DNA of 54,117 nt from Bradyrhizobium sp. 139 (GTDB lineage Bacteria; Pseudomonadota; Alphaproteobacteria; Rhizobiales; Xanthobacteraceae): NCBI RefSeq assembly GCF_023074175.1, contig NZ_JADPKS010000088.1:17501-71617 (forward strand). The letters are read 5' to 3'. The position numbers were made by a program, and so were the translations under genes. The notes below the pieces were generated by a model, which was not told where the DNA came from, searched no databases, and saw nothing but the letters and a program-made list of their open reading frames with translations. Below, piece by piece: positions 50,104 through 54,117 of the stretch; position 1 is the first letter of the stretch, and each line of letters opens with the position of its first letter.

Positions 50104-52185
50104 ATGTCAGAACCCCGCCAAACTACGGACGCCGAGACCAACCCGCTGCTGGAGGCCTGGGTGACGCCGTTTGCGACCCCGCCGTTCGACGAGATCAAGC
50201 CTGAGCACTTCCTGCCGGCGTTCGAGCAGGCCTTCGCCGATCACTCCGCCGAGATTGCGGCGATCACGAATGATCCGGCGGCCGCCGACTTCGCCAACAC
50301 CATCACGGCGCTGGAGCGCTCGGGCAAGCTCCTCAACAAGGTCACGGCCGTCTTCTACGACCTCGTCTCGGCGCATTCCAATCCGGCCATCCTGGAGATC
50401 GACAAGGAGGTCTCCTTGCGGATGGCACGGCACTGGAATCCGATCATGATGAACGCCGTGCTGTTTGGTCGCATCGCCCATCTGCACGAGAACCGCGCCA
50501 GTCTTGGCCTGACGCCTGAGCAGCTCCGCCTGCTGGAGCGCACCTACACCCGCTTCCACCGCTCCGGCGCGGGCCTCTCCGAAGAGGCCAAGACGCGGAT
50601 GGCGGAGATCAACGAGAAGCTTGCGCAACTCGGAACCAGCTTCAGCCATCATCTGCTCGGCGACGAGCAGGAGTGGTTCATGGAGCTCGGCGAAGGCGAT
50701 CGCCAGGGCCTGCCCGAGAGCTTCGTTGCCGCCGCCAAGACCGCGGCAGAAGAGCGCGGTATGGCCGGCAAGGCGATCGTGACGCTGTCGCGCTCCTCGA
50801 CCGAGCCGTTCCTGAAGAGCTCGGCCCGGCGCGACCTGCGCGAGAAAGTCTACAAGGCCTTCACGGCGCGCGGCGACAACGGCAATTCCAACGACAACAA
50901 TGGAATCATCGTCGAGATCCTGCAGCTGCGGGAGGAGAGCGCCAAGCTCCTGGGCTATCCGACCTTCGCCGCCTACCGGCTCGAGGATTCCATGGCCAAG
51001 ACGCCGGATGCGGTGCGCGGCCTCCTGGAGCGGGTCTGGAAGCCGGCGCGGGCGCGCGCGCTTGCCGACCGTGACGAGATGCAGGCGCTGATCACGACAG
51101 AGGGCGGCAATTTCAAGCTCGCGCCCTGGGACTGGCGCTTTTACGCCGAGAAGCTCCGCCTCCAGCGCGCCAATTTCGACGACGCCGCGATCAAGCCGTA
51201 TCTCACGCTCGATCACATGATCGCCGCCGCCTTCGACTGCGCCACGCGGCTGTTCGGCATCACCTTCGCGGAGCGCAAGGATGTCCCGGCCTGGCACCCG
51301 GACGTCCGGGTCTGGGAGGTGAAGGGGCCGGATGGCACGCACAAGGCGCTGTTCTACGGCGACTACTATGCCCGGTCGTCAAAGCGCTCCGGCGCCTGGA
51401 TGACGTCGCTGCGCGACCAGCAGAAGCTCGACGGCGAGATCGCGCCGCTCATCATCAATGTTTGCAACTTCGCCAAGGGCGCGGGCGGTGAGCCCTCCCT
51501 GCTGTCGCCCGACGATGCCCGCACCCTGTTCCACGAATTCGGCCACGCCCTGCACGGCATGTTGTCCAATGTGACTTATCCGTCGCTGTCGGGCACCTCG
51601 GTGTTCACCGACTTCGTCGAATTGCCCTCCCAGCTCTACGAGCACTGGCAGGAGCGGCCCGAAGTGCTCCAGCAGTTCGCCCGCCACTACCAGACCGGCG
51701 AGCCGCTGCCGGACGATCTGCTGCAGCGCTTCCTTGCCGCGCGAAAATTCAACCAGGGTTTTGCGACCGTCGAGTTCGTCTCCTCGGCGCTGGTCGACCT
51801 CGAATTCCACACCCAGCCGGCCGCCGCCGCGCAGGATGTCCGCGCCTTCGAGAAGAAGGAGCTGGAGAAGATCGGCATGCCCGAGGAAATCTCGCTGCGT
51901 CACCGACCTACACAATTCGGCCATATCTTCTCCGGCGACCATTATGCCGCGGGCTATTACAGCTACATGTGGTCCGAGGTGATGGATGCCGACGCCTTCG
52001 GTGCGTTCGAGGAGGCCGGCAACATCTTCGATCCGGCGGTCGCCAAGCGTCTGCACGACGACATCTACGCCTCGGGCGGATCGGTCGATCCGGAAGCCGC
52101 CTATGAGGCCTTCCGTGGCCGCCCGCCCGAGCCCGACGCGCTGCTACGTCGGCGCGGCCTGCTCGACGACGCAAAGGCGGCCTGA
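50104..52185 (+). CDS. M3-family oligopeptidase (OpdA/Dcp type)
   Basis: A 693-aa zinc metallopeptidase. The catalytic motif HEFGHALHG lies at about residues 477-485, with the third zinc ligand expected in the following helix (SGTSVFTDFVELPSQLYEHW). The mostly helical N-terminal domain is complete, and no signal peptide is present, so it degrades short peptides in the cytoplasm. Whether it is oligopeptidase A or peptidyl-dipeptidase Dcp cannot be told. Its last base is shared with the first base of the DUF1007 gene (TGATG). Confidence 0.93.
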   Translation: MSEPRQTTDAETNPLLEAWVTPFATPPFDEIKPEHFLPAFEQAFADHSAEIAAITNDPAAADFANTITALERSGKLLNKVTAVFYDLVSAHSNPAILEIDKEVSLRMARHWNPIMMNAVLFGRIAHLHENRASLGLTPEQLRLLERTYTRFHRSGAGLSEEAKTRMAEINEKLAQLGTSFSHHLLGDEQEWFMELGEGDRQGLPESFVAAAKTAAEERGMAGKAIVTLSRSSTEPFLKSSARRDLREKVYKAFTARGDNGNSNDNNGIIVEILQLREESAKLLGYPTFAAYRLEDSMAKTPDAVRGLLERVWKPARARALADRDEMQALITTEGGNFKLAPWDWRFYAEKLRLQRANFDDAAIKPYLTLDHMIAAAFDCATRLFGITFAERKDVPAWHPDVRVWEVKGPDGTHKALFYGDYYARSSKRSGAWMTSLRDQQKLDGEIAPLIINVCNFAKGAGGEPSLLSPDDARTLFHEFGHALHGMLSNVTYPSLSGTSVFTDFVELPSQLYEHWQERPEVLQQFARHYQTGEPLPDDLLQRFLAARKFNQGFATVEFVSSALVDLEFHTQPAAAAQDVRAFEKKELEKIGMPEEISLRHRPTQFGHIFSGDHYAAGYYSYMWSEVMDADAFGAFEEAGNIFDPAVAKRLHDDIYASGGSVDPEAAYEAFRGRPPEPDALLRRRGLLDDAKAA

Positions 52186-52823
52186 TGGGCATGCGCGCCC
52201 TGTTCGGATTGCTGCTCGCCGCCGGCCTGTCGTTCCTGGCGGGCACGGCGCGCGCGCATCCGCATGTCTGGATCACCGCGACCAGCGAGTTGCTCTACGC
52301 TGCGGACGGCACCATCACCGGCGTCCGCCACGCCTGGACGTTTGACGACATGTTCTCGGCCTATGCGGTGCAGGGGCTCGAGAGCAAGACCAAGGGCGCC
52401 TATACCCGCGAGGAGTTGGGCCCGCTGGCGCAGACCAATGTCGAGTCGCTGAAGGAATACGCCTACTTCACCTTCGCGCGAGCCGACGGCAAGAAGGAGC
52501 GATTCCAGAAGCCGACCGACTACTTCCTCGACTACAAGGATACGGTGCTGACCCTGCACTTCACGCTGCCGCTGAAGAACCCGGTCAAGCCGAAGCAACT
52601 GGTGCTCGAAGTGTTCGACCGTTCCTTCTTCATCGACTTCCAGATGGCCAAGGACAATCCGGTCAAGCTGGTCGGTGCGCCCGCGGGCTGCCAGATGAAG
52701 CTTGATCGGCCAAGCGACGGCACGGCGAGTGCGCAGAAGCTCAACGAACAGACCTTCATGGATGGCCCGAACGCCAATTTCGGCATGATGTTCGCCAACA
52801 AAATCACGGTGGATTGTCCTTGA
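52185..52823 (+). CDS. DUF1007 family periplasmic protein
   Basis: A 212-aa protein with a signal peptide (MGMRALFGLLLAAGLSFLAGTARA) directly followed by HPHVWITATSELLYAADG, the DUF1007 hallmark; the mature N-terminus HPH could bind metal. The later segments WTFDDMFSAYAVQGL and VLEVFDRSFFIDF are also typical. DUF1007 genes usually lie beside NicO/RcnA-type transporters, as here, where they overlap by 10 bp. It is thought to be a periplasmic partner in nickel, cobalt or zinc handling. Confidence 0.88.
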   Translation: MGMRALFGLLLAAGLSFLAGTARAHPHVWITATSELLYAADGTITGVRHAWTFDDMFSAYAVQGLESKTKGAYTREELGPLAQTNVESLKEYAYFTFARADGKKERFQKPTDYFLDYKDTVLTLHFTLPLKNPVKPKQLVLEVFDRSFFIDFQMAKDNPVKLVGAPAGCQMKLDRPSDGTASAQKLNEQTFMDGPNANFGMMFANKITVDCP

Positions 52824-53989
52824 TCGGTCGTCTTCATTCTCCGCTCGCGCGCGGGCTGCTCGCCTGTGCTGCGGTCCTCCTCGTCGTAGGCGCGGCCGAT
52901 GCGGCGCTTCACGATGTTCTCGCGCAAAGTCCGTTCGGCGCGCCGCGCCCGGCACAAGCCGCCGAGCCCGGGGCCGGCGGCGTCATCGGCTGGCTGCTCG
53001 CCAAGCAATCGGAATTCTATCGCCAGATGTCGGCGACCATCCGCTCCGCTAAGACCGACGGCTCGGCAGTGTGGACGCTACTGTTCATCTCCTTTGCGTA
53101 CGGGATCTTCCATGCCGCCGGTCCCGGCCACGGCAAGGCGGTGATCGCCTCCTATCTTGTCGCCAACCGCGAGACGTCCCGGCGCGGCATCGCGCTGTCG
53201 TTCGCGTCCGCCCTGATGCAGTCGCTGGTAGCGATCCTCATCGTCGGTATCTCGGCCTGGGTGCTGAACGCGACCGCAAAGACCATGTGCAAGGCGGAAG
53301 GCGTGATCGAGATCGCGAGCTACGCCCTGATCGCGGCGTTCGGCCTGCGCCTGGTCTGGGTCAAGGGCGGCGGCTTCATCCGCGCGCTCCAGACGGCCCA
53401 GCCGGTGCCGGCGATCGCCGGGGTGCCGCATCACCATGACCACGGCCATCATCATCATCATGATGTGCATGATCATCATGACCATATTCACGGCCATGAT
53501 CATCAACATCACGGGCACGACCACGTCCATGACGAGCATTGCGGCCATTCTCACGGGCCGACCCCGAGCGAGCTCGCCGGGCCCGGCGGCTGGCGGCGCG
53601 GGTTTGCTGCGATCCTCACCGTCGGCATCCGCCCCTGCTCGGGTGCGATCCTGGTGCTGGTGTTCGCGCTCGCCCAGGGCCTGTTCTGGGCCGGCATCGC
53701 CGCGACCTTGCTGATGGGGCTCGGCACCGCCATTACGGTCGCGGCCATCGCCGTCGTCGCCGTCTCCGCCAAGGACATCGCCGCCCGCCTCAGCGCCGGC
53801 CGCGACGGCGGCGGCGCTCTCTTCATGCGCGGCATCGAATTCGCCGCCGCCCGCCTCAGCGCCGGCCGCGACGGCGGCGGCGCTCTCTTCATGCGCGGCA
53901 TCGAATTCGCCGCCGCCGGCCTCGTGCTGCTGTTCGGCGCTGGCCTGCTGTTCGGCTACATCGCGGCCGAGCGGACGACGTGTTTTTGA
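52814..53989 (+). CDS. NicO/RcnA-type nickel/cobalt transporter with internal duplication
   Basis: A 391-aa membrane protein. TM segments flank FISFAYGIFHAAGPGHGKAVI, the conserved metal-path motif of NicO proteins, and IRPCSGAILVLVFA in the second half. Between them lies a His-rich loop at about residues 205-247. It probably exports nickel or cobalt. Near the C-terminus a 22-residue unit, RLSAGRDGGGALFMRGIEFAAA, occurs twice in direct succession, encoded by a perfect 66-bp tandem repeat; the normal family has one copy. The start is TTG at 52814, overlapping DUF1007; TTG at 52820 is an alternative. Confidence 0.88.
   Translation: MSLIGRLHSPLARGLLACAAVLLVVGAADAALHDVLAQSPFGAPRPAQAAEPGAGGVIGWLLAKQSEFYRQMSATIRSAKTDGSAVWTLLFISFAYGIFHAAGPGHGKAVIASYLVANRETSRRGIALSFASALMQSLVAILIVGISAWVLNATAKTMCKAEGVIEIASYALIAAFGLRLVWVKGGGFIRALQTAQPVPAIAGVPHHHDHGHHHHHDVHDHHDHIHGHDHQHHGHDHVHDEHCGHSHGPTPSELAGPGGWRRGFAAILTVGIRPCSGAILVLVFALAQGLFWAGIAATLLMGLGTAITVAAIAVVAVSAKDIAARLSAGRDGGGALFMRGIEFAAARLSAGRDGGGALFMRGIEFAAAGLVLLFGAGLLFGYIAAERTTCF
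53786..53917. repeat. Perfect 66-bp tandem duplication inside the NicO/RcnA gene
   Basis: The units 53786-53851 and 53852-53917 are identical base for base. The unit length is a multiple of three, so the frame is kept and 22 residues are added. The unit begins and ends in GCCGCC-rich sequence, which may have favoured slippage. Confidence 0.95.
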
Positions 53990-54117
53990 GTGCGGGCCTT
54001 GTAGCCCGGATGGAGCGAAGAGACTGGGCAATTATTTGTTTTGTCGCCGGCTTACGCGGTCGTGTCGGAATGTTTGACGGATTTAGGCTCGGAGTGGCGC
54101 TGGGGCGGCCCGTAGCC
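53990..54117. other. Intergenic tail at the window edge
   Basis: The 128 bp after the last gene contain GTAGCCCGGATGGAGCG at 54001-54017, which looks like one end of another palindromic repeat, and GGCCCGTAGCC at the very edge. No gene is seen. Confidence 0.4.

Overview
The window looks like chromosome of a Bradyrhizobium-type alphaproteobacterium (Nitrobacteraceae). This is inferred from strong G/C-rich codon bias, an alphaproteobacterial PhyR-NepR-EcfG general stress locus, a homospermidine synthase, DUF3551 proteins, and many short palindromic intergenic repeats of the kind seen in Bradyrhizobium. It reads as ordinary chromosome: no insertion sequence, prophage, CRISPR array, rRNA or tRNA was seen. 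The assignment comes from gene content only.

Layout. (1) 1-3.1 kb, minus strand: SAF-domain NAD(P)-dependent oxidoreductase (cut by the window edge), an EctD-like Fe(II)/2-oxoglutarate dioxygenase and a GntR/FCD regulator with a perfect 20-bp palindrome in front. (2) 3.2-5.6 kb: two tandem alpha/beta hydrolases, divergent from an O6-alkylguanine-DNA alkyltransferase. (3) 5.6-17.9 kb: acyl-CoA catabolism island with acyl-CoA synthetase, thiolase, TetR regulator, HSD10-like SDR, enoyl-CoA hydratase, feruloyl-CoA-synthase-like ligase, three acyl-CoA dehydrogenases and a nitroreductase, most gaps carrying a palindromic repeat. (4) 18.0-19.8 kb: ecfG, nepR and divergent phyR. (5) 19.9-28.1 kb: SnoaL-like protein, small exported protein, htpG, a solitary RND pump, two tandem DUF3551 secreted proteins and an SGNH hydrolase. 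(6) 28.5-32.8 kb: FATP-type acyl-CoA synthetase, then an overlapping ACP / adenylating ligase / ketoreductase trio. (7) 33-38 kb: a cyclase-like DUF3095 protein, DUF2147 protein, MATE pump, GNAT and iron superoxide dismutase. (8) 38.1-44.2 kb: two half-permeases, then a zinc module (Zur-like box, His-rich membrane miniprotein, ZnuC-ZnuB-ZnuA, COG0523 GTPase, WD40 protein). (9) 44.3-49.7 kb: a broken MgtC gene, a Pro-rich membrane protein and polyamine genes (homospermidine synthase, RidA, GNAT, ornithine/lysine decarboxylase with a long structured leader). (10) 49.7-54.1 kb: small membrane protein, M3 oligopeptidase, DUF1007 protein and a NicO/RcnA-type nickel/cobalt exporter with a perfect 66-bp in-frame tandem duplication.

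How it works together. Region 3 can activate acids and take acyl-CoAs through dehydrogenation, hydration, second oxidation and thiolysis. The stress locus may reach other genes here: exact GGAAC-N16/17-CGTT elements lie upstream of sodB, the DUF3551 pair and the Pro-rich membrane protein. The zinc module combines import, a metallochaperone and separate His-rich metal-binding segments. The decarboxylase and homospermidine synthase form a putrescine-to-homospermidine route.

Most worth following up: the ACP-ligase-reductase trio, the candidate EcfG promoters, the Zur box overlapping the -10 of a His-rich miniprotein with almost no leader, and the roughly 515-nt decarboxylase leader.
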